A stretch of DNA of 62,842 bases from Polyangiaceae bacterium (GTDB lineage Bacteria; Myxococcota_A; Polyangia; Polyangiales; Polyangiaceae). Shown in pieces: positions 9,201 through 17,228 of the stretch (the first letter of the stretch is position 1; each line of letters opens with the position of its first letter). The DNA lies in the NCBI GenBank assembly GCA_025937835.1, contig JAICQO010000031.1, forward strand, positions 1-62,842, in the 5' to 3' direction. The position numbers were made by a program, and so were the translations under genes. The notes beneath the pieces were generated by a model. That model saw only the letters and a list, made by a program, of their open reading frames with translations, was not told where the DNA came from and did not search any database.

Positions 9201-10161
9201 AGCGGATCGCGACGATCGAGGTGATCAGCCGCGAGGCGGAGGAGCCGAGGCGCGACGAGCGCGCGGGCTCGGCGTCGACCCAGCTCGCGCGCGTGATGCC
9301 GCGCAGCGCCTCCTCCAGCATCTCGATCACCTCCGCCATCGTGCTCGGGCGCGCCGCCGGATCGGTCTCGAGCATGCGGTGTACGACCGCGTCGACGATC
9401 GGCGGCACGTCGCGGCGCAGCTCGCTGAGCCGCGCCGGGGGCGTGGTCACGAGCCGCGCGAGCGTCGCGATCACGGTCGGGCCGACGTGCGGCGGGCGCC
9501 CGGCAATCAGCTCGAACAGCGTGGCGCCGAGCGAGTAGATGTCGGAGCGCGCGTCGATGGGCGCGTCCCCGCGCGCCTGCTCGGGCGCCATGTACGCCGG
9601 CGTCCCGACCACGTCACCCGAACGGGTGAGACGGATGTCGCCGCGCGCCGCGACCCCGAAATCGACGAGCTTCGGGATCAGATCGAGCGACGACTCCGGG
9701 ACCTTGTCGGGGTCGTTACACAAGAAGATGTTGCTCGGCTTGATGTCGCGGTGGATGACACCCGCCTCGTGTGCGGCCTCGAGCGCGCGCGCCACCCGCA
9801 ACATCAGCCCGATCGCCTCGGCGATCTCGAGCGGGGCGCGCTTCTGATAGGCGGCGAGGTCCTCGCCGTCCAGCCACTCCATGGCCACGAACGGCATGCT
9901 CGTGTCGTCGAGCACGCCGAAGGCCACGAAGCGCACGATGTTCGGGTGATCGAGCCGCGACAGCACCTCGCCCTCGCGCGTCAAGCGGGCCTCTTCGTCC
10001 GGGACGACGCCCGCTTCGCTGCTGTTGATGACTTTCAGCGCGACCGGCTGTTGGGTGGTCAGGTCGCGCGCGCGGTAGACGATGCCCACGGCTCCGCGCC
10101 CCACCTCGCGTTCGATCACGAAGCGGCCGCCGAGCTTGCGCTGAGCGGGTGCGATCGTCAC
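6253..10161 (-). CDS. Ser/Thr protein kinase with degenerate cyclase-like, AAA ATPase and TPR regions
   Basis: A 1302-residue cytoplasmic signalling giant. Residues 14-285 form a Hanks-type kinase: Gly-rich loop GRGAVG 21-26, Lys43 in ALKV, HRD at 137-139 in VIHRDIKPSN, DFG at 167-169 and an APE block in PAYMAPEQA. Residues about 312-455 have the layout of a class III nucleotide cyclase (VGIASGRAWVT, GEVVDRASAL) but lack the metal-binding aspartates. A predicted ATPase (AAA_16-like) follows from about 462, with VGRDAEL and P-loop GPPGIGKS at 493-500. The rest, from about 830, is helical TPR-like repeats. This kinase-ATPase-TPR layout is known in myxobacteria. Its substrates are unknown. The ATG start keeps the whole kinase N-lobe. 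Confidence 0.9.
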   Translation of the reverse strand: MTIAPAQRKLGGRFVIEREVGRGAVGIVYRARDLTTQQPVALKVINSSEAGVVPDEEARLTREGEVLSRLDHPNIVRFVAFGVLDDTSMPFVAMEWLDGEDLAAYQKRAPLEIAEAIGLMLRVARALEAAHEAGVIHRDIKPSNIFLCNDPDKVPESSLDLIPKLVDFGVAARGDIRLTRSGDVVGTPAYMAPEQARGDAPIDARSDIYSLGATLFELIAGRPPHVGPTVIATLARLVTTPPARLSELRRDVPPIVDAVVHRMLETDPAARPSTMAEVIEMLEEALRGITRASWVDAEPARSSRLGSSASRLITSIVAIRFESGSARERALESLRQRGADAVPLGQDAIVAHLGARRAVGNEAAIALEVARRLSRAGAHVGIASGRAWVTMLGDTGAVHPVGEVVDRASALARDAEPGTVLADATTSELGRGRYEFRSRDDGSAIVGEPVRGPRGERAGGAPFVGRDAELAQVLSAFERSRGDQTPIVVSVTGPPGIGKSRLRREVMARIAAQAGAPQVILQRSEAYAQGQPLGAAADALRAIVGLPKGATSNEAERAIVARLGPATRDDLTARNRKLVARLLANEPLPDGLDPRGSRDALWLAMTDLVLQVASNEQTAIVMEDLQWADPESVGWLDHMLGRAQNRLLFVMAMVRPEFWTANQERFVGRDHVRIELRPISKRAARSIAHAVLGEEAEERDLERIAEQSGGLPLFAEELSRLHASGRDTRNAPTIQAAIQVSLDVLDEECRDAVGRLSVLGLTCWDSALEALGMPEAEGIMKALVAAEILVEQNVSRFSGTREWTFKHALVRDVAYASLGERERKELHALAGAWLTSMGEDAAVVAGHYDLGAMPVAAADHWERAAQRALATNALTDALNMADRALAFAEDKSSRFLRASYLDEAFSRLDPRAGERETAILALQENVYDEASSVRARGARARYDDARGQGEAIDQRLAEARDEAQALGLHDEEARCSAVLASRLAFAGRFSEADAEARRLLQLAEHRGNGAAAVDAYQTQAIIRQTQGGLGAALEARKNAANAARTAGLKEREAMLTTNLGFALTTIGARQEARSAIESGLSLAEAIGSQGAVRHAQMNLLGWCATFGSDRHLDSHLAQVRADADASASGIWAAPDRANLGMLFYRGCELLRNKGESHSRRALGLLRMASQGYRNTGNRDVLPVALGMWAEAERLSGNVQAAVRLAREAVALLEQGAPSLLNESPVYLTLHDASLEIGDQATARDAIRQGLGPLIRRLQGLVGTPYARLFITELSHNARLVAAAEDEGLQLDGVHRILDGGRS

Positions 10162-10193
10162 TGCGGGAGCCTACTTTCTGCTTGCGGGGCTGT

Positions 10194-10223
10194 AAAGGAC
10201 GGCCCGGCGAGCCGGCGCCGTCC
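10194..10223 (-). terminator. Rho-independent terminator after the Kef-type antiporter gene
   Basis: Read on the minus strand, GGACGGC pairs perfectly with GCCGTCC. The loop itself contains a CCGG/CCGG inner stem, and TTTA follows. It sits 18 bases past the antiporter stop and just before the kinase start, so it would insulate the kinase gene from upstream transcription. Confidence 0.65.
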
Positions 10224-10240
10224 CGCGCGACTTACGGAAG

Positions 10241-12283
10241 TCACGACTCGTCGTCGATCGGCGGCAAGGATGGCAGCGACCCACCGCCGACCTTTGCGCC
10301 GAGCAGGATCATCGCAGCCTTCACCGCCTCCTTGCGTCCCACCAGGTAGGCAACGTCGCCCGGCTCGAGGGGGGCTGCGGGATCGGGATCGTCGAGCAAG
10401 CTGTCTCCACGGCGGACCGCGACGATCAGCGCACCCGTGCGCTTGCGCAGCTCGAGAGAGATCAGCGATTGGCCGGCGGCCGCCATGCCCGGCCGGATCA
10501 ACACGCTCTCGATCTTCAGCTCCGAAAGCCCCGCCATCTCGCTCAAGGCACGGCGCGGAAGGGTGTTGGTGCGCTCGGAGCGCTGCGTGGTGCTGCGCAC
10601 CTCGCGTACCTGTTCGTCGATCACGTTGCGCGGGGCTTCGAGCCAGCGCAGAAGCCGCGCCATGATCTCCACGCCGCCCTCGACTTCTTCGGCCACCACG
10701 TCTCTCGCGCCGAGATCGAGCAGCGCGGCGCGCTCGGCCAGGTAGCGGGCTCGCAGCAGGATCGGTACGTGGCTCGCGACGCGCCGCACCGTGTCGACGA
10801 TGCGCTTCACGGCCTGCGCGTCGTTCATCAACAGCACCAGCGCGCGAGAGCTCTCGAGGTGGGCGTGGCCGAGCGCCTCGATGCTGGTTGCGTCGCCGTA
10901 GTACACCGGCTCACCGCGCTCGCGCGCCGCGCGCACCGTGTCCGCGTTGAGCTCGAGCACGATGTAGGGGGTCTCGGTCGCTGCCAGGGACTTGGCGACG
11001 ATCCGCCCCGCGACGCCGTAGCCGACGATGATCACGTGACCGGATTTCACCTCTTCGCTGGTGTCGGCTTCGTCGATGCTGCGCGCTCCGAGCAGCCGCT
11101 CGAGCGGCCCGAGCAGCTTTTCCCCCGCGGTGAAGTGCGGCGCCATGCGCGCGAGCAACGGCGTGAGGAACATGCTGAGCACGCCCGCGGTCAGCCACGG
11201 GTCCATGCTCGCGGCCGTCACCAGCCCGCTCTTTTGCCCGAGACGCACCAGCACGAAGCCGAACTCGCCGAACTGCGCGAGCCCGACCCCGGCGAGCCAG
11301 GCGACGCGCGCCGGGAAGCGCATGGCCAGCGCCGCGAGCGTCGCGAACACGCCCTTGAACACCACGAAGCCGGTGAGCACGAGCCCGACCGTGAGCGGCT
11401 GCTCCACGGCGATCCGCGCGTCGAACATCATGCCGAGTGAGACGAAGAACACGCTCACGAACGCGTCGCGGAGCGGCATGATCTCGCCCATGGCGCGGTG
11501 TCCGTACTCGGTGTCGGCCACCACCATGCCGCCCAGAAAGGCGCCGAGCGCGAGCGACAGCCCGGCCAGCGAGGTGAGCCACGCGGTGCCCATGCACAAG
11601 GCGAGCACGGCCAGGAGGAACACCTCGCGGCTGCGGCTCGCGTCGACCCAGCCGAGGGCCTTCGGCACCACCAACCGCGCGACGATGATCACCAGCGCCA
11701 CCACGGCCGCGGCCTTGGCGAGCGCCACCGCGATGGCGATCGCCACGCCGCTCGAGGAGGTGCCGCTCTGCCCGAGCATGGGCACGATCAACACCATCGG
11801 CACCACGCACAGGTCCTGGAAAATCAGCGTGCCGACGATGAATCGCCCGTGCGGCGCGTCCGTTTCGCGGCGCTCCGTCAGCGCGCGCAGCACGATCGCC
11901 GTGCTGGACAGGGCCATCACGAAGCCGAAGAACAAGCCGCGGCTCGCGGACTCCCCCAACACCACCGCAGCCACGGCCGTGGCGGCGATCGTCAACCCCA
12001 CCTGCAAGAGCCCGCCGACCGCGACCTGACGGAAGATGTGCTTCAAGCGCTCGAGCGAGAACTCGAGGCCGATCGTGAACAGCAGCATCACCACGCCGAG
12101 CTCGGCGAGCGTCTCGATCGCGTCGCGCGAGCGGACGAGCCCGAGCCCGTGCGGGCCGAGCAGGGCGCCCGCGAGCAGCAGCCCGGCGACCGCCGGCAGC
12201 CGCAGCCGGGCGAGGATCACCGTGACGATCACGCCCAGGCCGGCGATCACGGTCAGCTCGTCGAGCAGCGGCAGGTGGCCCAT
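10241..12283 (-). CDS. Kef/YbaL-type monovalent cation:proton antiporter with RCK domains
   Basis: A 680-residue CPA2-family transporter. Residues 1 to about 385 contain some twelve hydrophobic segments, with the family motifs LLFTIGLEFSLERL near the N-terminus and LALGAFLGGMVVADTEYGH in the middle. Residues about 412-530 form a TrkA-N/RCK nucleotide-binding domain starting with HVIIVGYGVAGRIVAKSL (GxGxxG). A TrkA-C domain follows at about 590-665 and ends in VAYLVGRKEAV. Such proteins move K+ or Na+ against H+ in the inner membrane and are gated by NAD(H) or other ligands. A terminator follows the stop. No ancillary KefF/KefG gene is adjacent, so the ion and the gating ligand are open. Confidence 0.9.
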   Translation of the reverse strand: MGHLPLLDELTVIAGLGVIVTVILARLRLPAVAGLLLAGALLGPHGLGLVRSRDAIETLAELGVVMLLFTIGLEFSLERLKHIFRQVAVGGLLQVGLTIAATAVAAVVLGESASRGLFFGFVMALSSTAIVLRALTERRETDAPHGRFIVGTLIFQDLCVVPMVLIVPMLGQSGTSSSGVAIAIAVALAKAAAVVALVIIVARLVVPKALGWVDASRSREVFLLAVLALCMGTAWLTSLAGLSLALGAFLGGMVVADTEYGHRAMGEIMPLRDAFVSVFFVSLGMMFDARIAVEQPLTVGLVLTGFVVFKGVFATLAALAMRFPARVAWLAGVGLAQFGEFGFVLVRLGQKSGLVTAASMDPWLTAGVLSMFLTPLLARMAPHFTAGEKLLGPLERLLGARSIDEADTSEEVKSGHVIIVGYGVAGRIVAKSLAATETPYIVLELNADTVRAARERGEPVYYGDATSIEALGHAHLESSRALVLLMNDAQAVKRIVDTVRRVASHVPILLRARYLAERAALLDLGARDVVAEEVEGGVEIMARLLRWLEAPRNVIDEQVREVRSTTQRSERTNTLPRRALSEMAGLSELKIESVLIRPGMAAAGQSLISLELRKRTGALIVAVRRGDSLLDDPDPAAPLEPGDVAYLVGRKEAVKAAMILLGAKVGGGSLPSLPPIDDES

Positions 12284-12398
12284 CCGCCGGCATCTTGCAT
12301 GAACGGAGCGCTGGTCGTAGGGCCGAACGCTTGCGGAACCCGCTCTCGCTCGGCAAACTGACCGCCCCCTGAGCCGAGAGCTCGGGCCCGATCCCCGC

Positions 12399-14729
12399 GT
12401 GGCTCCGCTCGGCCGTTCCTATTGGATGCTCGTCGCCGCGCTCGCCTATGCGTGCGTCGAGGCAGCGCGTTCGGGCGGCGGGAGCTTGCCGTGGCTCGCG
12501 CTCGCGATCTTGCCCGTGCTGCTCTCCGAGGTGTTCCGGCACAGCGAACGGGCGCGGGCCCGCGGCACGCTGTTTCCGGACGCCCTCTCTGGCTTGCGCA
12601 CCGCCGCGTTCGGCACGTTCCTGTTGATGGCGGCACGCACGGGCGCGGCGGCGCGGCCAGTGCTCGACGCGGCGGCAAACCTCGGCGCGCTCGCCGCGAG
12701 CGTGGGCGCGCTCGTGGTCTTGTCCCGGCTGCCGACGCGGCCCGGCATGTTCTCGCCCTCGCGCTCCGCGCGCTCGCTCGACGCCGCCTCCTTCGTGGGC
12801 GCGTTGTGGGGCCTCGCCGTCGCGGTGCCCGCGGCCTACGCGCTGCTCCCGTCCCCGATGCTGCGCTTCGATCCGCTGCTCATCGACTACGTCACGACGG
12901 GCGCCGGCGCGGGGACGCTGCTCGTGTTCGTGGCTGCGACGTTGCGGCTGCGCTCGCTGCGCAAGCTGGAGCTAGACATCGGCGATCGCGTGCGCTCGGC
13001 GTCCGCGATCGCCATCACCGCGTTCCTGGTGGCGATCCCGGCGGCGTGGTTGGACGTAGCCGCGCCCGATCGGGTGCTGCCCGCGGCCTGCACCGTGGTC
13101 GCGCTGTCCTGCATCTGGGCGGCGATAGCCCCCGACGCCACGCTGATCACGCGGCTCTTGCGCGGCTTGTTGGCGATCACCATGCTGGGCGCGCCGCTGC
13201 TCGTGCTCTCGCCGCTCCTGGCGCGCTTCTTCCCGGAGCGCTCGCCGCTGTTGGTGCTGCTGGTGTCGAGCGCGTCGATCGGCGTCGGCTTGCTGGCGCA
13301 CGCCGTGGCGCGGCCGCTCGGCCCCGAGCGTTCCCGCTGGCTGCTCGCGCTCGATCAAGCCGCGCGCGACGCGCTCGAGCCGGAGCCGCGGACCGCGCTC
13401 CGAGCTGCCCTGGCCGCGCTGTCGAGGATCCACCCTGCCATGCACGGCAGCGCGCAGATCTGGCAGCGCCATCCGCCCGAGGCGTTCAAGGTCGACATCG
13501 CCGGTAACCTGAACGTGGAGCGCGCCGAAGCTCCGGCCAAGCTCTACGAGCTCGGCCTCGACGAGCCGGAGCGCACCGTGCGCGCGGAGGTGTTGCGGGC
13601 GCTGAAGGTGAGGAGACCCGAGCTCCGCGAGCTGCTCGCCTGGTTCGACGGCCTCAAGGCTTTTTCGGCCACGATCATCGTCGATGAAGACGGCCCGATC
13701 GGCTTCGTGCTCTTGCCCCGCGGCGGGCGGCGCGCACCGTTGACCCTGGAAGAGGCGCGGGCGGCGCGTCTGCTGGCCGATCGCATCAGCTCGCTGCTCT
13801 CGATCGTCGCCGCGCTCTCGCGAGCGCGCGAACGAGAGACGCTGGCGACCGAGCGCGCCGATCGCGCCGACGACGAGTGCCGGCGGCTCGAGCACGTGAT
13901 CCACGGCGAGGCGCAGCGCATGCGCGGCTTCGCGGAGCGCCTGGCGCGCCCCGTGCGTCGCGCCGCCTACAGCGGCGCCGCCCGCACTGCGCTCACCGCG
14001 ATCGAGCGGCTGGCGCAAAACCCGTTCGTGGCGCTGATCGCGCCGCCGGGCGTGGACGCGCTCGCGTGGGCGGCGCTCGTGCATTGCTCGGGTCCGCGCG
14101 CCGACGGCCCGCTCGTGATCGCGGACGCCGCCGCATCCGACGAGGAGACTCGGCGCTTGCTCGAGACGGACGCCACGGCGCTGCTGCGCCTCGCCGACGG
14201 CGGGACGCTGGTGGTGATCGGCATGGGCGTACTGCCTCCCGAAGCGCACGAACGTTTCGCGATCGCCCTCTCACAGCGCTCGGCGCACGTCGCTCGCTCG
14301 AGCATACTTCCGCCGGGTGTGGTGCTGATTTCGCCGGTGGACCTCGACGAGGCCGTCGGGCGCGGCGCCCTTGGCTCGAACCTTTCGCGCTGGTTCGCCG
14401 AGCAGACCGTGAAGCTGCCCGCGCTCGCCGATCGCCCCGACGACCTCCGGGCGATCGCGCTGGATCTGCTGGCCAGGCACGCCATCGAGCTCGGCCGTCC
14501 GCCGTCGGGGATCGAGCCGTCGGCGCTGCGCCTGCTCCTCGAGCACGGCTGGCCGGGCAACGAGCTCGAGCTCAGCGCCGTGCTGGCGCGCGCCGTCGCC
14601 CAGAGCCCGGGTGCAGCCGTAACGGCGCAAGACCTCGAGCGCACGGGATTCGTGCCGATCGAGCCGGAGAGCGAGTCTCTGGAGCCGCCGCCGGTCGCGC
14701 GCCGCAGAGCGTCGGTCAGGCCGCGCTGA
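12399..14729 (+). CDS. Membrane protein with GAF-like region and degenerate sigma-54-activator-like module
   Basis: A 776-residue protein. Residues 1-300 hold about eight hydrophobic segments. Residues about 310-475 look like a GAF sensor domain (FSATIIVDEDGPIGFVLLP), followed by a short coiled coil. Residues 525-750 follow the order of a bacterial enhancer-binding AAA+ domain: VALIAPPG where Walker A should be, GGTLVVIGMG where GGTLFLDEI should be, then LPALADRPDDLRAIA and WPGNELEL in the lid. Walker A Lys, Walker B Asp-Glu and the GAFTGA loop are all missing, and there is no C-terminal Fis helix-turn-helix. It is therefore probably an ATPase-dead, membrane-tethered regulator. The ATG start lies divergent from the antiporter gene. 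Confidence 0.75.
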   Translation: MAPLGRSYWMLVAALAYACVEAARSGGGSLPWLALAILPVLLSEVFRHSERARARGTLFPDALSGLRTAAFGTFLLMAARTGAAARPVLDAAANLGALAASVGALVVLSRLPTRPGMFSPSRSARSLDAASFVGALWGLAVAVPAAYALLPSPMLRFDPLLIDYVTTGAGAGTLLVFVAATLRLRSLRKLELDIGDRVRSASAIAITAFLVAIPAAWLDVAAPDRVLPAACTVVALSCIWAAIAPDATLITRLLRGLLAITMLGAPLLVLSPLLARFFPERSPLLVLLVSSASIGVGLLAHAVARPLGPERSRWLLALDQAARDALEPEPRTALRAALAALSRIHPAMHGSAQIWQRHPPEAFKVDIAGNLNVERAEAPAKLYELGLDEPERTVRAEVLRALKVRRPELRELLAWFDGLKAFSATIIVDEDGPIGFVLLPRGGRRAPLTLEEARAARLLADRISSLLSIVAALSRARERETLATERADRADDECRRLEHVIHGEAQRMRGFAERLARPVRRAAYSGAARTALTAIERLAQNPFVALIAPPGVDALAWAALVHCSGPRADGPLVIADAAASDEETRRLLETDATALLRLADGGTLVVIGMGVLPPEAHERFAIALSQRSAHVARSSILPPGVVLISPVDLDEAVGRGALGSNLSRWFAEQTVKLPALADRPDDLRAIALDLLARHAIELGRPPSGIEPSALRLLLEHGWPGNELELSAVLARAVAQSPGAAVTAQDLERTGFVPIEPESESLEPPPVARRRASVRPR

Positions 14730-14829
14730 GGGGACGCCCCGGTGTAAGCGGGATTACCACCGAACTGCGCCTTTCCGGCGTTTTTGAGCTGGCGCGCGAG
14801 GCTACGATGTAGAGTGGTCGTCGAGCTCG

Positions 14830-16146
14830 ATGAAGAAGAACTACGTCGTCGATACCAACGTCCTCCTCCACGACCCCTTCGCGATATTCAAGTTCGAGGA
14901 CAACGACCTGATCATCCCGATCTACGTGATCGAGGAGATCGATCAGTTCAAGCGTGAATCGACGGAGCGCGGGCGGAACGCGCGTACGGTGACGCGCCTG
15001 CTCGACGCCGAGCGCGCCAAGAACGGCTCGCTCCAGGCGGGTGTACCGATCGGCGACGGCGGCACGCTGCGCGTTCACGTTCCCGATCAGCGGCCGACCC
15101 TCGACATCGCGCTCAATCCGAGCAGTGGGGATCACGCGATCCTGATGACGGCGATCCAATTTCGCGACGCCACGCCGGAGACACCGACCATCTTCGTCAC
15201 CATGGACGTGACGCTCAGGATCCGCGCCGATGCTCTGGGCCTGACCACGGAGGCCTACGAGAACCAGGCGGTGGACACCGATCGGCTCGAGACCGGCATC
15301 GTCGAGCTGTTCGGCACCGCCGCGGAGCTCGACTCGTTCTTCGAGAAGGGCGCGATCAAGGCGCCTGCCGGCGAAAAGCTGTACGCAAACGTCAGCGTGA
15401 TCCTGCGCGACGAGGCCAAGACGCGCAGCGCGCTCGGCCGTTACCACGCCGAGTCGGGTGAGATCCGCGCGCTGCACGTGCCGCGCGAGGGGCTGGTCGG
15501 CGTGCGTCCTCGCAACAAGGAGCAGAGCTTCGCGCTCGATCTGTTGCTCGACGACTCGATCCGGCTCGTCACGATCATGGGTAAGGCGGGCACGGGCAAG
15601 ACGCTGCTGGCGATCGCGGCCGGGCTCAAGCGCACCATCGAAGACGGCGCGTTCGCTCGGCTGCTGGTCAGCCGCCCGGTGATGCCGCTCGGGCGGGACC
15701 TCGGCTTCTTGCCCGGCGACGTGAACGAGAAGCTGAACCCGTGGATGCAGCCGATCTACGATAACCTCGAGTTCTTGCTGGCGGCAGGCGGCGGCAAACG
15801 CCGCGGCATCCGCGGCTACGACGACCTGTTCCACAGCGGTCAGCTCCAGGTCGAGCCGCTCACGTACATCCGCGGCCGCAGCTTGCCGCAGCAGTTCGTG
15901 ATCGTGGACGAGGCCCAGAACCTCACGCCCCACGAGGTGAAGACCGTGATCACCCGCTGCGGCGAAGGCACGAAAATCGTGCTGACGGGCGATCCGTTCC
16001 AGATCGACAACCCCTACGTAGACAGCTCTACCAACGGGCTCTCGGCCTCGGCCGATCGCCTGCGTGGCGAGCCGATCGTCGGCCACATCGTGCTCAGCCG
16101 CGGCGAGCGCAGCGAGCTCGCCAACATCGCGGCCAACAAGCTGTGA
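14830..16146 (+). CDS. PIN domain-PhoH family ATPase (YlaK-like)
   Basis: A 438-residue two-domain protein. Residues 1 to about 140 form a PIN nuclease-like domain, opening with YVVDTNVLLHDP and carrying acidic residues in VIEEIDQFK. From about residue 225 a PhoH ATPase follows: P-loop GKAGTGKT at 251-258, the SRPVMPLGRDLGFLPGDVNEK block, and Walker B in VIVDEAQNLTP. PIN-PhoH proteins (PhoH2 type) are linked to RNA unwinding and cleavage in some bacteria. The stop overlaps the next start in an ATGA arrangement, so the downstream metallopeptidase-like gene is translationally coupled. Confidence 0.92.
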   Translation: MKKNYVVDTNVLLHDPFAIFKFEDNDLIIPIYVIEEIDQFKRESTERGRNARTVTRLLDAERAKNGSLQAGVPIGDGGTLRVHVPDQRPTLDIALNPSSGDHAILMTAIQFRDATPETPTIFVTMDVTLRIRADALGLTTEAYENQAVDTDRLETGIVELFGTAAELDSFFEKGAIKAPAGEKLYANVSVILRDEAKTRSALGRYHAESGEIRALHVPREGLVGVRPRNKEQSFALDLLLDDSIRLVTIMGKAGTGKTLLAIAAGLKRTIEDGAFARLLVSRPVMPLGRDLGFLPGDVNEKLNPWMQPIYDNLEFLLAAGGGKRRGIRGYDDLFHSGQLQVEPLTYIRGRSLPQQFVIVDEAQNLTPHEVKTVITRCGEGTKIVLTGDPFQIDNPYVDSSTNGLSASADRLRGEPIVGHIVLSRGERSELANIAANKL

Positions 16147-17228
16147 TGATCCCGGGCCGGCTGCTCCGCGCAGCCAGCGCGCTGGGCCAGGCAGAAAATC
16201 GCATCCGCTTGCTCGACCGCGTGGTCCCGCTGAACCTGGCGAGGGAGCGCGAACGCGCGCGCCGGGCACGTCACGCCGGGCAAGCCTTCGAGCCGAGCTT
16301 CGAGTACGCGCCTTTTCCGGACGCGGCCGAGCTCCGAGCTGGGCTCGAGCGCCTTGCGGCGGAGCTCGGCTCGGGAGACCCGCAAGCGGCGCTGTTCTCG
16401 GAGCGCGCCGCCGAGCTTTCGCTCGAAGCAGCGCTGGCCGAGGCGCTCGGCAGCCCGGCCTTCGCGAGCCTCGCGAGACAGCGCTTCCCCGACGCGACGA
16501 GCGACGAAAGGGAGCCGCTCCGAGCGCTGCTCGAAGCGTTCGAAAGCGCCAGCCGAGACGAGCCCGAGGGCCCGCGCCTCGCAGCGGACTCGCCGGATCC
16601 GCGCAGCCTGCTGCGGGTGCTGGAGCGGCGGCTGCGCGAAGCGCGCTCGAGCGCACGCATCGAGCTGCGCGCGGAGCTCGGCAGCGTGGCAGCCGCCGGA
16701 GACGGCGTGATCTACGTGCGTCCGGGCGCGCGGCTTTCGCCGCCGGAGGCCGAGCGCGTGGCGCTGCACGAAGTCGAGGGGCACGTGCTCCCGCGCCAGC
16801 GTGCGCGCCGCGAACCAAACCCGCTCTTCTCGGTGGGCAGCCGCGCAGCGTCCGAGGACGAAGAGGGCCGCGCGCTCTTGCTCGAAGAGCGCGCCGGCTT
16901 GCAGGGCTCGGAGCGCAGGCGAGAGCTCTTGCTCCGGCATCGGGCAGCCGTGCTGGTCCGCGCGGGCGGGAGCTTTTCCGAGAGCGTTCGAGCTCTGGAA
17001 GGCGAGGGCGCCGAGCCCGAGCGAGCGCTCGAGCTCGCTCTCCGTGCCCATCGCGGCGGCGGGCTAGCGCGGGAGATCGTGTACTTGCCGGCGTTCCTGC
17101 GCGTGAAAGCCGGGCTTTCCCGCGAGCCGGGGCTCGAGGCGTGGCTCGAGCGCGGCCGGGTCTCGCTCGCCGCCGCGCGCACGCTCGCGGAGCTTCAGGG
17201 CTCGGTTTCGATCAATACGGGCGCGTGA
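16143..17228 (+). CDS. DUF1704 / MATCAP-like tyrosine carboxypeptidase family metalloprotein
   Basis: A 361-residue soluble protein. An HExxxH zinc motif appears at 209-214 (LHEVEGHVLPR), followed by the LFSVG block at 228-232. Glu241 in DEEGRALLLEE is the likely third ligand. A later AREIVYLPAFLRVKAG segment matches the conserved YLxGF block of the family. This order is that of DUF1704, whose animal member MATCAP removes C-terminal tyrosine from tubulin. Bacterial members have no settled role. The ATG overlaps the PhoH stop by four bases, and the last 34 bases overlap the convergent exonuclease III gene. Family call is by motif only. Confidence 0.7.
   Translation: MMIPGRLLRAASALGQAENRIRLLDRVVPLNLARERERARRARHAGQAFEPSFEYAPFPDAAELRAGLERLAAELGSGDPQAALFSERAAELSLEAALAEALGSPAFASLARQRFPDATSDEREPLRALLEAFESASRDEPEGPRLAADSPDPRSLLRVLERRLREARSSARIELRAELGSVAAAGDGVIYVRPGARLSPPEAERVALHEVEGHVLPRQRARREPNPLFSVGSRAASEDEEGRALLLEERAGLQGSERRRELLLRHRAAVLVRAGGSFSESVRALEGEGAEPERALELALRAHRGGGLAREIVYLPAFLRVKAGLSREPGLEAWLERGRVSLAAARTLAELQGSVSINTGA

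Noticed and set aside
8596-10665. Long plus-strand open frame across the kinase gene
   Set aside because: Antisense to a clear kinase/AAA gene; the translation is His/Arg/Asp-rich with no family signature.
10911-12542. Minus-strand frame of 543 codons inside the antiporter
   Set aside because: A shifted frame of the real antiporter gene; Arg-rich and without membrane segments.
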